From contig CAVSJO010000008.1 of the NCBI GenBank assembly GCA_963728445.1, forward strand, positions 1 to 64,000: 64,000 nt of DNA, given 5' to 3'. Source of the stretch: CAVSJO01 sp963728445 (GTDB taxonomy: Bacteria > Gemmatimonadota > Gemmatimonadetes > Longimicrobiales > RSA9). Shown here one piece after another: positions 23,225-31,416 of the stretch. The position numbers and the translations under genes were made by a program. The notes under the pieces were generated by a model. It ran no database searches, had not been told where the DNA came from, and saw only the letters and a program-made list of their open reading frames with translations. Positions within the stretch are counted from its first letter, which is position 1. Each line of letters begins with the position of its first letter.

Positions 23225-24196
23225 CTACCGGTCGTACCGCGCCATCGCCAGGTCGACGATCCGGCCGATCAGCCCGTCGTACTCCAGCCCGCCGCGCAGC
23301 GCGCATTGCGCGAAGACCTCGCTGCGGGCCAGGTAGCAGTTCGGGTTGGCCTCGATCACGAAGACCTCGCCGTCGGGCGTGACGCGCAGGTCGATGCGGG
23401 CGTAGTCCCGCAGCCGGAGCGCGTGGAACGTCTCGAGCGCCGCGCCGCGCATCCGCTCCAGCGTCGCCTCTTCCAGGTCCTTCGGATAGGCGACGACGCT
23501 GCCGTCGTACTCCGCGTGCCCCTCTTCCCACTTCGCGGCGTGGCTCGCGATGCGCGGCACGCCGTCCGGGTAGCGGGACATGTCCAGCTCGGCGACGGGT
23601 AGCGCCTCCGCCCGCTCGTTGCCCAGGACCGGGACGTAGAACTCGCGCCCTTCCACGTACCGCTCCACGAGCACGGGTCCGGCGTGGTCCCGCTGCACCT
23701 CGTCGATGCGCTCGAGCAGCTCCTGCAGGCTGCGCACGACAGAGGCCGAAGTGATGCCCAGCGACGCGTCCTCCTGAGGCGGCTTGACGATGAGCGGGAA
23801 CTCGAGGGCGTCGGCCCAGTCCAGCGCGCCGCGATGCACGGTCGCCGACTCGGGCACGCGGATGCCGTGGAACGACAGGATCTTCTTGGTCAGCGACTTG
23901 TCGCCCGCGAGCGTCAGGCCGGTGTGGCTGGATCCGGTGTAGCGGAGTCCGAGCAGGTTCAGCATCGAAGCGATGCTCGACTCCAGCGCGCTCTTGCCGC
24001 GGAAGGACTCCGCGAGGTTGAAGACGAGGTCCGGCGCGCGGCGGCGGAGCGCGTCGACGACGGGCGCGACGTCGCGCCCGATGACGAGGCGCGCGACGTC
24101 GTGGCCGCACGCGCCCAGCGCCTCGGCGACGTCGCCCAGCACCGGGTCCGGCGGCGGCCCCTCCGCATCCTGGGAGCACAGCAGCAGAACGTTCAC
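23225..24196 (-). CDS. D-Ala-D-Ala-ligase-like ATP-grasp ligase
   Basis: 323 residues from GTG 24196, which overlaps the upstream gene's stop as GTGA. N-terminal pre-ATP-grasp domain (VNVLLLCSQDAEG ... LVFNLAESFRGKSALESSIASMLNLLGL), then YTGSSHTGLTLAGDKSLTKKIL, the ATP-binding FPLIVKPPQEDASLGI, the hinge VLVERYVEGREFYV, and the metal/ATP motifs RIDLRVTPDGEVFVIEANPNC. The fold and motifs match Ddl-type ligases that form an amide via an acyl-phosphate. The NLAES segment and the NPNC end differ from true Ddl (NTxPG), so peptidoglycan dipeptide synthesis is unlikely. It is coupled to a zinc metallopeptidase, suggesting make/trim chemistry on a peptide or amino-acid conjugate; this is inference. 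Confidence 0.85.
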   Translation of the reverse strand: MNVLLLCSQDAEGPPPDPVLGDVAEALGACGHDVARLVIGRDVAPVVDALRRRAPDLVFNLAESFRGKSALESSIASMLNLLGLRYTGSSHTGLTLAGDKSLTKKILSFHGIRVPESATVHRGALDWADALEFPLIVKPPQEDASLGITSASVVRSLQELLERIDEVQRDHAGPVLVERYVEGREFYVPVLGNERAEALPVAELDMSRYPDGVPRIASHAAKWEEGHAEYDGSVVAYPKDLEEATLERMRGAALETFHALRLRDYARIDLRVTPDGEVFVIEANPNCYLARSEVFAQCALRGGLEYDGLIGRIVDLAMARYDR

Positions 24197-25221
24197 GCGT
24201 CCCCCCGGTCCAGCCGGTCGGTGTGGCGCAGGTTCATGATGACGGCGGTGCCGAACGCGGTCAGCTCGATGAGCGTGGCCGCCTCGAGACCGCGCACGCG
24301 CAGGCCCAGCGCCTCCGCGCGGGCGGCCAGCAGGTCGACGAACGCCCGAACCGTCGCCGTCGTCTCGCCCGTCCAGTAGGCGACGCGGCCCACGAGCTCG
24401 CGGCGGTGCGAGCGCACGAACGCCGCCGCCGTCTCTCCGGCCGGCGACTCCTCCGGCTCGGCGAAGAGGTTGCGCAGGTCGGCGTCGAACACCGTCTCGT
24501 CCTCGAGCGGCAGCCGCGGCTCCGCCGCGCGGTAGTGCTCCTCGACCGACCACGTCATGGCGTCCACCGGCAGGTGCTCGGGGTCTGGCTCCGGCAGCGG
24601 ACCGGGGTCCGTCGTCGCCACTTCCGCCATCACGGCGTCCACGTACTCGAGCTTGCGCAGCACCGGCCAGCCGGCGTAGCGACGTCGCCAGTCGAGCCCG
24701 GGCGTGAGCCACACGGCGAACGTCTCGGCGAAGTCCTCGTCGGGGTGCTTCTGCGCGTACCACCCCAGAATGTGCCGGACGAAGTCACGGGAGAACGGAT
24801 CGGCGTGGAAGCTCTCCCGGTACGGCCGCGAGTACGGCCCGAAGAGCTGCCGCCACTCCGGACGCTCGTGCAGGCGGTAGGCGTAGTTGAAGGCGTGCCC
24901 GGCCTCGTGGCGCATGATCTTCATCGGGTCGTCCTCCTCCTCCAGCTCGACGGCGAACTCCCGCTCGATGCGCTCGAGCCGCTCGTCGGCCAGGAAGAAA
25001 GGCACGCCGATGATCGGTGCCCCTTCCGGACAGCCCCACTCGTCCGTGAGATAGACCGGAGGCCGGAACACGAGGCCGCGGGCCTCCAGCTCTCGGTACA
25101 ACTCGCGCGCGAGGCGCTCGACGGGCGAGCCGCGCACGCGCAGGCCGAGGTCGGCGATGCGCCGGCCGAGCAGCTCGCGCCTCTGCGCCTCCCACAGCGG
25201 CGCGTCCGGGATTCCGTCCAT
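24193..25221 (-). CDS. Putative zinc-binding metallopeptidase
   Basis: 342 residues, no signal peptide. A gluzincin-type site is visible: His105-Glu106...His109 in MRHEAGHAFNYAYRLH, with Glu166 in DEDFAETFAVWLTP as the third ligand. The region between contains the conserved-looking PYSRPYRESFHADPFSRDFVRHILGWYAQKHPDE. This matches the family annotated as putative zinc-binding metallopeptidase. An acidic linker (about 205-235) leads to a second, helical C-terminal region (FVRSHRRELVGRVAYWTGE...) of unknown role. No good ribosome site precedes ATG 25219-25221. It is the first gene of a two-gene operon with an ATP-grasp ligase. Substrate unknown. Confidence 0.8.
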   Translation of the reverse strand: MDGIPDAPLWEAQRRELLGRRIADLGLRVRGSPVERLARELYRELEARGLVFRPPVYLTDEWGCPEGAPIIGVPFFLADERLERIEREFAVELEEEDDPMKIMRHEAGHAFNYAYRLHERPEWRQLFGPYSRPYRESFHADPFSRDFVRHILGWYAQKHPDEDFAETFAVWLTPGLDWRRRYAGWPVLRKLEYVDAVMAEVATTDPGPLPEPDPEHLPVDAMTWSVEEHYRAAEPRLPLEDETVFDADLRNLFAEPEESPAGETAAAFVRSHRRELVGRVAYWTGETTATVRAFVDLLAARAEALGLRVRGLEAATLIELTAFGTAVIMNLRHTDRLDRGDA

Positions 25222-25270
25222 GCTGCGGTGGCTGGCAAATCGCGTGCTTGCCCCGCCGCATCACGCACGA

Positions 25271-25302
25271 CGCCGGGCCGGGGATCGCTCCCCGGCCCGG
25301 CG
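25271..25302. terminator. Second copy of the GATCGC-loop hairpin, after the BNR gene
   Basis: Perfect 13-base arms CGCCGGGCCGGGG/CCCCGGCCCGGCG around ATCGCT, about 57 bases beyond the stop of the minus-strand BNR gene. Its inner 24 bases are identical to the hairpin at 23162. Probably a terminator. Confidence 0.6.
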
Positions 25303-25358
25303 TGTCTTCATGCGACGTCGCTCCGGACGGCTTCAGGCCGCGTGGAGCGTCCGCCTCC

Positions 25359-28300
25359 TCACCTCAGCCACTCCTCCATTTCCTCCATCGACGGGCCGTC
25401 GTCCGCCGAGCTGTCGGACCCGATGACGTGGAGCATGCGCTTGAGCGTCTGGCCGTTGCCGAGGTCGATGACGACGGTGTAGTCGCCGGCCTTGGCGGAC
25501 TCGCCGCCGAAGCGGCCGAAGCCGCGGCCGCCGCCGGGCAGGCGGATGCCCGAATCGCGCATCGCCTGGAACATCTCCCGGCCCACGTTCGCGGAGGCCG
25601 CGGCGCCGCCGGCCGCCGCACCGCCCGCCGCCTCCCCGCCCCGCTCGCGGGGCGGCGGCGACTCCGCGGGACGCTCGTGGAACGCCTCGCCGGCGTAGTT
25701 CGCGTCCTCGCCGCCGCCGAAGCCCCGGAAGATGCCGCTCAGGTCGCCTGACTTCATCATGGCGAGCGTACGCTCCACCGCCTGCCGGTCCGATCCGGCA
25801 GCGATCATGGAGTCCGCGATCTGCTGGAGCTTCGCCATGGCGACGACGCTGTCCTGCCGCTCCGAGGGCGACAGCGGCTTCCGGGGCTCCGGCTTCTTCC
25901 TGTAGTTCCACACGATCGTGTGGAGCCCCTTCGTGCCCGGGCCGTTGAGCGTCTGCACGGTGTCGCCCTTCTCGTCCAGGATCGCCACGTGGACCTGTGG
26001 CCCCCGCGGTCCCCGGCCGCCACGCGCGCCCGGTCCGCCGCGTCCGGCCGCGCCTTCGCGCCCGGCGCTCCCGCGCTCGCCGGCGGCGCCGCCCGGAGCA
26101 GCCGGACCGGTCGAGTCGTTGCCGTTGCCGTCGGCGCCTGCGGTCGCCGCCGTCGCCTTCGACTCCAGCGACTCGGGCAGCCAGTACGAGAGCTGCGCGC
26201 CGTACTCCGGACTCCGGGCCAGGAACACCTGCTGGCCCGTGGACTCGCCGCCGATGTATGAATCGCTGAACTGCAGGCCCGGCTTCGGATCCAGGAACTG
26301 CGGCGTCGCCAGGTTCATGGAGTGGAGCTGCTCGAGGGGCAGGATGTCCACGATCCAGAGGGACCGGCCGTGGGTGCCCGCGATGAGCTCGTGGTCCCGC
26401 GGCTGGATCTTGAGGTCGTGGACCGGGACCGTCGGCAGGTTCTCCATGAACAGCCGCCAGCTCTTCCCCCGGTCCAGCGAGACGTACGCGCCGACGTCCG
26501 TGCCCACGAAGAGCAGGTTCGGATCGACGGGGTCCTCGCGGATCACCTGCACGTAGTCGGGCCCGCCGGACGGCAGGCCCCCGGCGATGGAGCGGAAGCT
26601 CTTCCCGCCGTCGTCGGTCACGAACAGGTACGGCGTGAAGTCGTCGTCCTGGTGCCCGTCGAAGGCGACGTAGAACCGGTTCACGTCCGCCGCCGACGGC
26701 TCGATCCGGCTGACCCACGTCTTCGGCGGCACGAGCTTCGCGAAGCGCGGCGTCAGGTTGGTCCAGTGGCCACCGTCGTCCGGCGAGATCCACACGTTGC
26801 CGTCGTCCGTGCCGGCGAACAGCGTGCCCTGCTTGAGGGGCGACTCCGCCAGCGCGGTGACCGTCGCGTGGGTCTCGGCGCCCGTGACGTCCTTCGTGAT
26901 GCCGCCCGTCGTCTGCGTGCTGACGCGGATGCGCATCGTGTCCCCCGTCGACAGGTCCGGCGAGATGACCTTCAGGCTGTCCCCCCGCATCGTCGACCTG
27001 AGCACCTTGTTGGCGCCCGCGTAGAACACGTCCGGGTTGTGTGGCGAGAGCAGGAACGGCGTGTTCCAGTTCCAGCGCAGGTCCTGATCGGCCGAATCGG
27101 CGAGCTGCCTGGCTCGGAAGCCGGCGATGCGCTTCTTCAGCGCCGCGCTGACCGGGGTCGTCGTGTCACCGCGGGCGAGGACCATGGAGTCGCCCCACAT
27201 GCGGTAGGTGTCCTGCCAGTCGGGCTTCTGCAGCCGGTCCGACTCGCCTGTCGCGAAGTTGACCCGGACCATGCTGCCGCCCTGGGACTCGGCGTAGACG
27301 ACGTTTCCGTCGCGCGGGTCCTGCTGCGTGTAGAAGCCGTCGCCGCCCGCCACCGTCGCCCACATGTGGTTGTCGATGGCGCCGCGCGCCCGCCGGCTCG
27401 GGCCGCACCAGCTCCCGTTGTCCTGCAGCCCGCCGCACACGCGGTACGGCACCGACATGTCGTAGCTGACGGCGTAGAACTGCGCGATGGGCATGACGTT
27501 CAGGTACTGGAAGTTGCCGCCCCTGTCCCACGACTGCGCAACGCCGCCGTCGTCCCCGACGAGGATGTGGGCGCCGTCCTTCGGGTCGATCCACATGGCG
27601 TGCTGGTCGACATGGATGCCGATCGTCGCGTCCCGCACTGTCTTCCCACCGTCCGTCGAGAAGTTGACGGGCGTGGACGACCAGTAGACCCGATTCGCGT
27701 CCGCCGGGTCGACCCGGACCTGCGAGTAGTAGAACGGCCGGTTGTCCTTGTCGTTCATCTTCGTCCACGTCTTTCCGGCGTCCTCGGACCGGTACAGGCC
27801 GGACTCGTTCGGCGCGTCCTTCGTCGCGCCCGCCGCCTCCACCAGCGCGTACATGACGGCAGGCTGACTCGGCGCGATCGCGATGCCGATGCGGCCCTTC
27901 ATGCCGGTCGGGAAGCCCCCGCCCTTCACCTCCGTCCACGTGTCCCCGCCGTCCGTCGACTTCCACAACCCGCTGCCGGGGCCGCCGCTGTTCAGGAAGT
28001 ACGGACCCCGCACGCGCTGCCACGCCGCCGCCCAGATCACGTTCGGGTTCCGCGGATCCATGGCCAGGTCGTTGAAGCCGGCCTTGTCACTGATGAACTT
28101 GATCTTCTTCCAGCTCTTGCCGCCGTCCGTCGTCCTGTAGACACCCCGCTCCGGGTTCGAGCCCCAGAGGTGGCCGAGGGCGGCGACGTAGACGATGTCC
28201 GGGTTCGTCGGGTGGACGAGAATGCGTCCGATGTGCTGCGTCTTCTCCAGCCCCATGAGCGTCCAGGTCAGGCCGCCGTCCGTGGACTTGTAGATCCCGC

Positions 28301-28664
28301 CGCCCGGCTTCACGGAGTTGCGCGAGTCGTCCTCCCCGGTGCCCGCCCAGATCTGCATCGTGTCGCTCGGCGCGATGGCGATGTCGCCCATGGCGACGAC
28401 GCGCTGATGCTGGAAGAGCGGCCGGAACGTCGTGCCGGCGTTCGTCGTCTTCCAGATCCCGCCCGCGACCGTGGCCACGTAGAACGTCTTCGAAGGGCTG
28501 GAGATGCCCTCGATGTCCGTGATGCGCCCGCCCATGTTGGCCGGCCCGAGCGATCGCCAGCGCATGGATGCGAAGTACGCGGAGTCGGGAGCGGGTGCCT
28601 GTCCATGCAGGGAAGCGGCAGGCAGCGCTACCAGCGCCGCCAGTGCCAAGCGGAGGCGATGCAT
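25359..28664 (-). CDS. Large secreted BNR/sortilin-type beta-propeller protein (1101 aa)
   Basis: Signal peptide about 1-22 (LRLALAALVALPAASLHGQ). A long beta-propeller region follows with many Asp-box/BNR motifs: TTNAGTTFR, STDGGLTWT, TTDGGKSWK, STDGGDTWT, SEDAGKTWT, SPDDGGHWT, TDDGGKSFR, SLDRGKSWR, with the family opening MRWRSLGPANMGGRITDIEG and GTGEDDSRNSVKPGGGIYKS. From about 835 there is a Gly/Ala/Arg-rich low-complexity linker (GGAAGERGSAGREGAAGRGG...), then a helical region and a C-terminal beta segment (AGDYTVVIDLGNGQTLKRML) typical of this protein class. These proteins are often labelled glycosyl hydrolase or sortilin-like (VPS10), but no catalytic residues are established. It ends at a likely terminator hairpin. 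Confidence 0.85.
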   Translation of the reverse strand: MHRLRLALAALVALPAASLHGQAPAPDSAYFASMRWRSLGPANMGGRITDIEGISSPSKTFYVATVAGGIWKTTNAGTTFRPLFQHQRVVAMGDIAIAPSDTMQIWAGTGEDDSRNSVKPGGGIYKSTDGGLTWTLMGLEKTQHIGRILVHPTNPDIVYVAALGHLWGSNPERGVYRTTDGGKSWKKIKFISDKAGFNDLAMDPRNPNVIWAAAWQRVRGPYFLNSGGPGSGLWKSTDGGDTWTEVKGGGFPTGMKGRIGIAIAPSQPAVMYALVEAAGATKDAPNESGLYRSEDAGKTWTKMNDKDNRPFYYSQVRVDPADANRVYWSSTPVNFSTDGGKTVRDATIGIHVDQHAMWIDPKDGAHILVGDDGGVAQSWDRGGNFQYLNVMPIAQFYAVSYDMSVPYRVCGGLQDNGSWCGPSRRARGAIDNHMWATVAGGDGFYTQQDPRDGNVVYAESQGGSMVRVNFATGESDRLQKPDWQDTYRMWGDSMVLARGDTTTPVSAALKKRIAGFRARQLADSADQDLRWNWNTPFLLSPHNPDVFYAGANKVLRSTMRGDSLKVISPDLSTGDTMRIRVSTQTTGGITKDVTGAETHATVTALAESPLKQGTLFAGTDDGNVWISPDDGGHWTNLTPRFAKLVPPKTWVSRIEPSAADVNRFYVAFDGHQDDDFTPYLFVTDDGGKSFRSIAGGLPSGGPDYVQVIREDPVDPNLLFVGTDVGAYVSLDRGKSWRLFMENLPTVPVHDLKIQPRDHELIAGTHGRSLWIVDILPLEQLHSMNLATPQFLDPKPGLQFSDSYIGGESTGQQVFLARSPEYGAQLSYWLPESLESKATAATAGADGNGNDSTGPAAPGGAAGERGSAGREGAAGRGGPGARGGRGPRGPQVHVAILDEKGDTVQTLNGPGTKGLHTIVWNYRKKPEPRKPLSPSERQDSVVAMAKLQQIADSMIAAGSDRQAVERTLAMMKSGDLSGIFRGFGGGEDANYAGEAFHERPAESPPPRERGGEAAGGAAAGGAAASANVGREMFQAMRDSGIRLPGGGRGFGRFGGESAKAGDYTVVIDLGNGQTLKRMLHVIGSDSSADDGPSMEEMEEWLR

Positions 28665-28819
28665 TCCTTCACCTCGTCCAGTGAGTGGATGATGAGGGCG
28701 AGAGGCCGCCCGTGGTCCCTATGACGCGCGAGGCGCCCGTTCCGTTGAGACGGGCACGCCGCCGGCTCCCGTTTTGCATGGGGCCGGCACCCCACACTTC
28801 TTCACAGCGAGGACTCGCC

Positions 28820-29509
28820 GTGCTGCACGCAGTCGCCATCGCATCGCTGATCCTGGCCGGGGTCTGCTGCCTCGTGATCCTGGCCGACATCTTCGTGGCC
28901 GGTCACCGCCAGAACATGTGGATCATGGACGTCGTCTGGCCGGTGACCGCGCTGTGGTCGGGACCCGTCGGCCTGTGGGCCTACTACGCCTTCGGCCGGC
29001 TCTCCACGCGCGAGCGCGTCCAGGCCGCCAGGGTCCGCGGTGAGACGCCCCCCAACAAGAAGAAGCCGTTCTGGCAGATCACCGCCGTCGGCACCACTCA
29101 CTGCGGCGCCGGCTGCTCCCTCGGTGACCTGTGCGCGGAGTGGTTCGTCTTCTTCGTCCCGCTCACCGTGTTCGGCCACGAGATCTTCGGCGCGTGGCTC
29201 CTCGACTACGCCCTCGCCTTCTCCTTCGGCATCGCGTTCCAGTACTTCACCATAAAGCCGATGAAGGGGCTGTCCCCGGGCAAGGGAATCGTCGAGGCCG
29301 TCAAGGCCGACAGCCTGTCGCTCACGTGCTGGCAGATCGGGATGTACGGCTGGATGGCCATCGCGACCTTCGGGATCTTCGGCCACGAGCTCCACAAGAC
29401 CGACCCGGTCTTCTGGTTCATGATGCAGATCGCCATGTTCGCCGGGTTCGCCACGGCGTTTCCGGTCAACGGGTGGCTCGTGAAATCCGGGATCAAGGAG
29501 AAGATGTAG
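28820..29509 (+). CDS. DUF4396 membrane protein
   Basis: 229 residues from GTG 28820, preceded by GCGAGGA; earlier ATGs give an implausible Arg/Pro leader. Predicted inner-membrane protein with helices at about 1-25 (AIASLILAGVCCLVILADIFV), 35-60, 110-130, 135-155, 180-195 and 200-222. The DUF4396 hallmark TTHCGAGCSLGDLCAEW (about 92-110) has a His-Cys-Gly-Ala-Gly-Cys cluster that could bind a metal. The family is uncharacterised and often found near copper or metal genes, which is not the case here. Immediately downstream is a 19-base tandem repeat. Confidence 0.85.
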   Translation: MLHAVAIASLILAGVCCLVILADIFVAGHRQNMWIMDVVWPVTALWSGPVGLWAYYAFGRLSTRERVQAARVRGETPPNKKKPFWQITAVGTTHCGAGCSLGDLCAEWFVFFVPLTVFGHEIFGAWLLDYALAFSFGIAFQYFTIKPMKGLSPGKGIVEAVKADSLSLTCWQIGMYGWMAIATFGIFGHELHKTDPVFWFMMQIAMFAGFATAFPVNGWLVKSGIKEKM

Positions 29510-29535
29510 CGGCTGCGTACGAAGAGGAGTGCCGC

Positions 29536-29611
29536 GGACGCAGAAGAGCGGCACGGACGCAGAAGAGCGGCGCGGACGCAGAAGAGCGGCGCGGACGCAG
29601 AAGAGCGCCGC
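29536..29611 (+). repeat. 19-base tandem repeat, four copies
   Basis: Units GGACGCAGAAGAGCGGCGC, the first with GCAC and the last with CCGC at the end. A degenerate partial unit precedes it (29519-29535). It lies between the stop of the DUF4396 gene and the convergent yceI-like gene. Confidence 0.9.
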
Positions 29612-29663
29612 GGACGCCTCCCGGCGCCCGCGGCGCATCCGTGGCGCAGATACTGCGCGAGGC

Positions 29664-30221
29664 TCAGTCCTCCAGCACCGCCTGCGCCGAGATGGAGATC
29701 CGGACCTTGTCGGCGACCAGGACGCCGCCGGTCTCCAGCGTCTGGTTCCACGTCAGGCCCCACTCCTTGCGGCTGATCTCGGTCGTCGCGGTGAAGCCGG
29801 CGCGGGTACCGCCCCACGGGTCCCTGCCCCGGCCCTCCTCCTCGACGTGCAGCTCCACGGGACGGGTGACGCCGCGGATCGTGAGATCGCCCTTCATCCG
29901 GTACTCGTTGTCACCGACCTGCTCCACCTCCGTGCTCCGGAACGTGAGCTCCGGGTGGTTCTCGACGTCCAGGAAGTCCGCCGACCGGAGGTGGTTGTCC
30001 CGGTCCTCGACCCGCGTGTCGATCGAGGCGGCGTCGATCGTGACTTCGACGCTGCTGGCGGTCGGATCCTCCTCGTCCGTCACGATGGTGCCCTCGACGT
30101 CCGTGAAGCGTCCCTTCACGGTCGTGATCATCATGTGCTTGACCGCGAATTCGACCTGCGTGTGCGCCGGATCCAGCTTCCACGTGTTCCGGCCCGTTGC
30201 GATTGCCGTGTTCGTGCTCAT
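29664..30221 (-). CDS. YceI family protein
   Basis: 185 residues; ATG 30221 is preceded by GAGGAG. The lipocalin-like YceI fold is clear: WKLDPAHTQVEFAVKHMMITTVKGRFTDVEGTIV, VEVTIDAASIDTRVEDRDNHLRSADFLDVENHPELTFRS, MKGDLTIRGVTRPVELHVE and RAGFTATTEISRKEWGLTW. Family members bind isoprenoid chains (polyprenyl or ubiquinone-like). There is no signal peptide, so this copy is probably cytoplasmic, unlike E. coli YceI. It follows an FMN reductase and a MarR regulator on the same strand, a combination common in bacteria and linked to quinone or electrophile stress by inference. Confidence 0.92.
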   Translation of the reverse strand: MSTNTAIATGRNTWKLDPAHTQVEFAVKHMMITTVKGRFTDVEGTIVTDEEDPTASSVEVTIDAASIDTRVEDRDNHLRSADFLDVENHPELTFRSTEVEQVGDNEYRMKGDLTIRGVTRPVELHVEEEGRGRDPWGGTRAGFTATTEISRKEWGLTWNQTLETGGVLVADKVRISISAQAVLED

Positions 30222-30296
30222 TTCGTCTCCTCGATGGTTTCAGTCACGTTCCGCTTCATCCGTCAGGACCCCGATCCTGCTTCCGCCCCGCCGCGA

Positions 30297-30875
30297 CTAC
30301 GCGGCCACTGCGGCTCCGACCGCCGACGCCGGGAATCGCTCGACCCATGACTCCAGGTCCTCCATGAACGAGGCCAGGAAACGGCGCGTCGAATCGTCCG
30401 TCAGCCGACCGTCGCCGTCGAACTTCGTCCCCGCGTTCCCTACCGCCACGCCTGCGTGGGGCATCACCAGCGCCTTCGTCGACAGCAGCGTGAGCTTCAG
30501 GATCTGCTGCGCCCGCGCCGTCCCTACCGCGCCCGCCGACGCTCCCATGATCGCTGCCGGCCGATCCGCCAGCGGCGAGCGGCCGCCCGGTCGCGACACC
30601 CAGTCGATCGCGTTCTGAAGCACGCCGGGCACCGTGTGGTTGTACTCCGGCGTCGCGATCAGCACCGCGTCCGCCGTCTCCACCTCCTCCCGCAGCCGAC
30701 GCACCGCGTCCGGCCAGCGAGCCGGGTCATCCAGATCGGCGTCGTACAGGGGCAGGTCCCGGATCTCTTCGATGGCCACGTCCATCCCGGCCGGGGCCAG
30801 CTCCGCCGCCGCCTCCGCGAGCCTGCGGTTGAACGACCCCTCTCTCAGACTGCCCACCAGCGTCACCACCTTCAT
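30297..30875 (-). CDS. NAD(P)H-dependent FMN reductase
   Basis: 192 residues from ATG 30875, with GGAGGGG at good spacing. An upstream ATG/TTG would put the start inside the promoter/operator described at 30901. Flavodoxin-like fold: VVTLVGSLREGSFNRRLAEAA (FMN phosphate loop), PLYDADLDD and the family signature ATPEYNHTVPGVLQNAIDWVSRP, followed by PAAIMGASAGAVGTARAQ. Such enzymes reduce FMN, quinones, chromate or azo compounds with NAD(P)H in the cytoplasm. Regulation by the neighbouring MarR is suggested by a near-identical copy of its operator between the -35 and -10 boxes. Confidence 0.92.
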   Translation of the reverse strand: MKVVTLVGSLREGSFNRRLAEAAAELAPAGMDVAIEEIRDLPLYDADLDDPARWPDAVRRLREEVETADAVLIATPEYNHTVPGVLQNAIDWVSRPGGRSPLADRPAAIMGASAGAVGTARAQQILKLTLLSTKALVMPHAGVAVGNAGTKFDGDGRLTDDSTRRFLASFMEDLESWVERFPASAVGAAVAA

Positions 30876-30900
30876 CGCCCCTCCAGATTTCTCCATGTCC

Positions 30901-30929
30901 ATTTTCTCGAATTCAAGATTCATGCTCAA
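30901..30929 (-). promoter_or_regulatory. Promoter of the FMN reductase gene with embedded MarR operator
   Basis: On the minus strand TTGAGC (-35), 17 bases, GAAAAT (-10). The spacer and the -10 edge contain the 16-base site at 30904-30919, matching the palindrome at 31415 in 14 of 16 positions. A repressor bound here would block RNA polymerase. Function is inferred. Confidence 0.55.
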
Positions 30930-30936
30930 AAAAACT

Positions 30937-31416
30937 CTACCGGTCCGATCGGGCGGCGAGGCCGAGCTTGCGGACCAGCTCGATGGCGCGCTCCTTCTCC
31001 TCCGCGCTCAGTCCGCCCGCCGCCTCGCGCATCGCCTCGGCATGGTCCGGGAAGATGCCCGCGATCCGCTCGGAGCCCTCCTTCGTCAGCTCGGCGTACT
31101 GCACGCGCCGATCCGTGAGGCAGCGCCGGCGCCGCAGCAGCCCCCGCTCTTCCAGCTTGTCGATGACGTACGTCGTACTGCCGCTCGTGAGCAGGATCCG
31201 CTCCCCCACCTCGCCGATCGGCAGAGGCCCCTTGTGCAGGAGAACCTCCAGCACCGCGAACTCCGTTGCGCTCAGTCCGTGGCTCTCGATGTTGCGCCGC
31301 GAGCGGTCGGCCATCGCGCGCTGGGCGCGGGTCAGAACGACCCAAAGCTTCAGCGCCGCCCGGGTGTCGCGGTCCGTCTCCGTGGCCGGCAGGGCCGTCG
31401 TCGTCTCGTCATTCAT
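30937..31416 (-). CDS. MarR family transcriptional regulator
   Basis: 159 residues. Winged-helix features: LSATEFAVLEVLLHKGPLPIGEVGERILLTSGSTTYVIDKLEERGLLRRRRCLTDRRVQYAELTKEG, with the wing motif DRR. N- and C-terminal helices form the dimer interface. A perfect 16-base palindrome overlaps its own start codon and -10 box, implying autorepression. The predicted transcript would start only a few bases before the ATG, so the mRNA is probably leaderless. A second operator lies in front of the FMN reductase gene downstream. One cysteine (RRRCLTD, in the wing region) is visible; whether it senses oxidation is unknown. Ligands are probably quinones or other electrophiles, by analogy. Confidence 0.92.
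   Translation of the reverse strand: MNDETTTALPATETDRDTRAALKLWVVLTRAQRAMADRSRRNIESHGLSATEFAVLEVLLHKGPLPIGEVGERILLTSGSTTYVIDKLEERGLLRRRRCLTDRRVQYAELTKEGSERIAGIFPDHAEAMREAAGGLSAEEKERAIELVRKLGLAARSDR

Noticed and set aside
23225..24196. Naming the ATP-grasp protein ddl (D-Ala-D-Ala ligase)
   Set aside because: It lacks the Ddl-type C-terminal NTxPG region and sits with a metallopeptidase rather than with mur genes, so a Ddl name would be misleading.
26322..28724. An 800-residue plus-strand frame opposite the large BNR protein
   Set aside because: It is a shadow of that gene with no recognisable domain and Arg/Val/Asp-biased composition.
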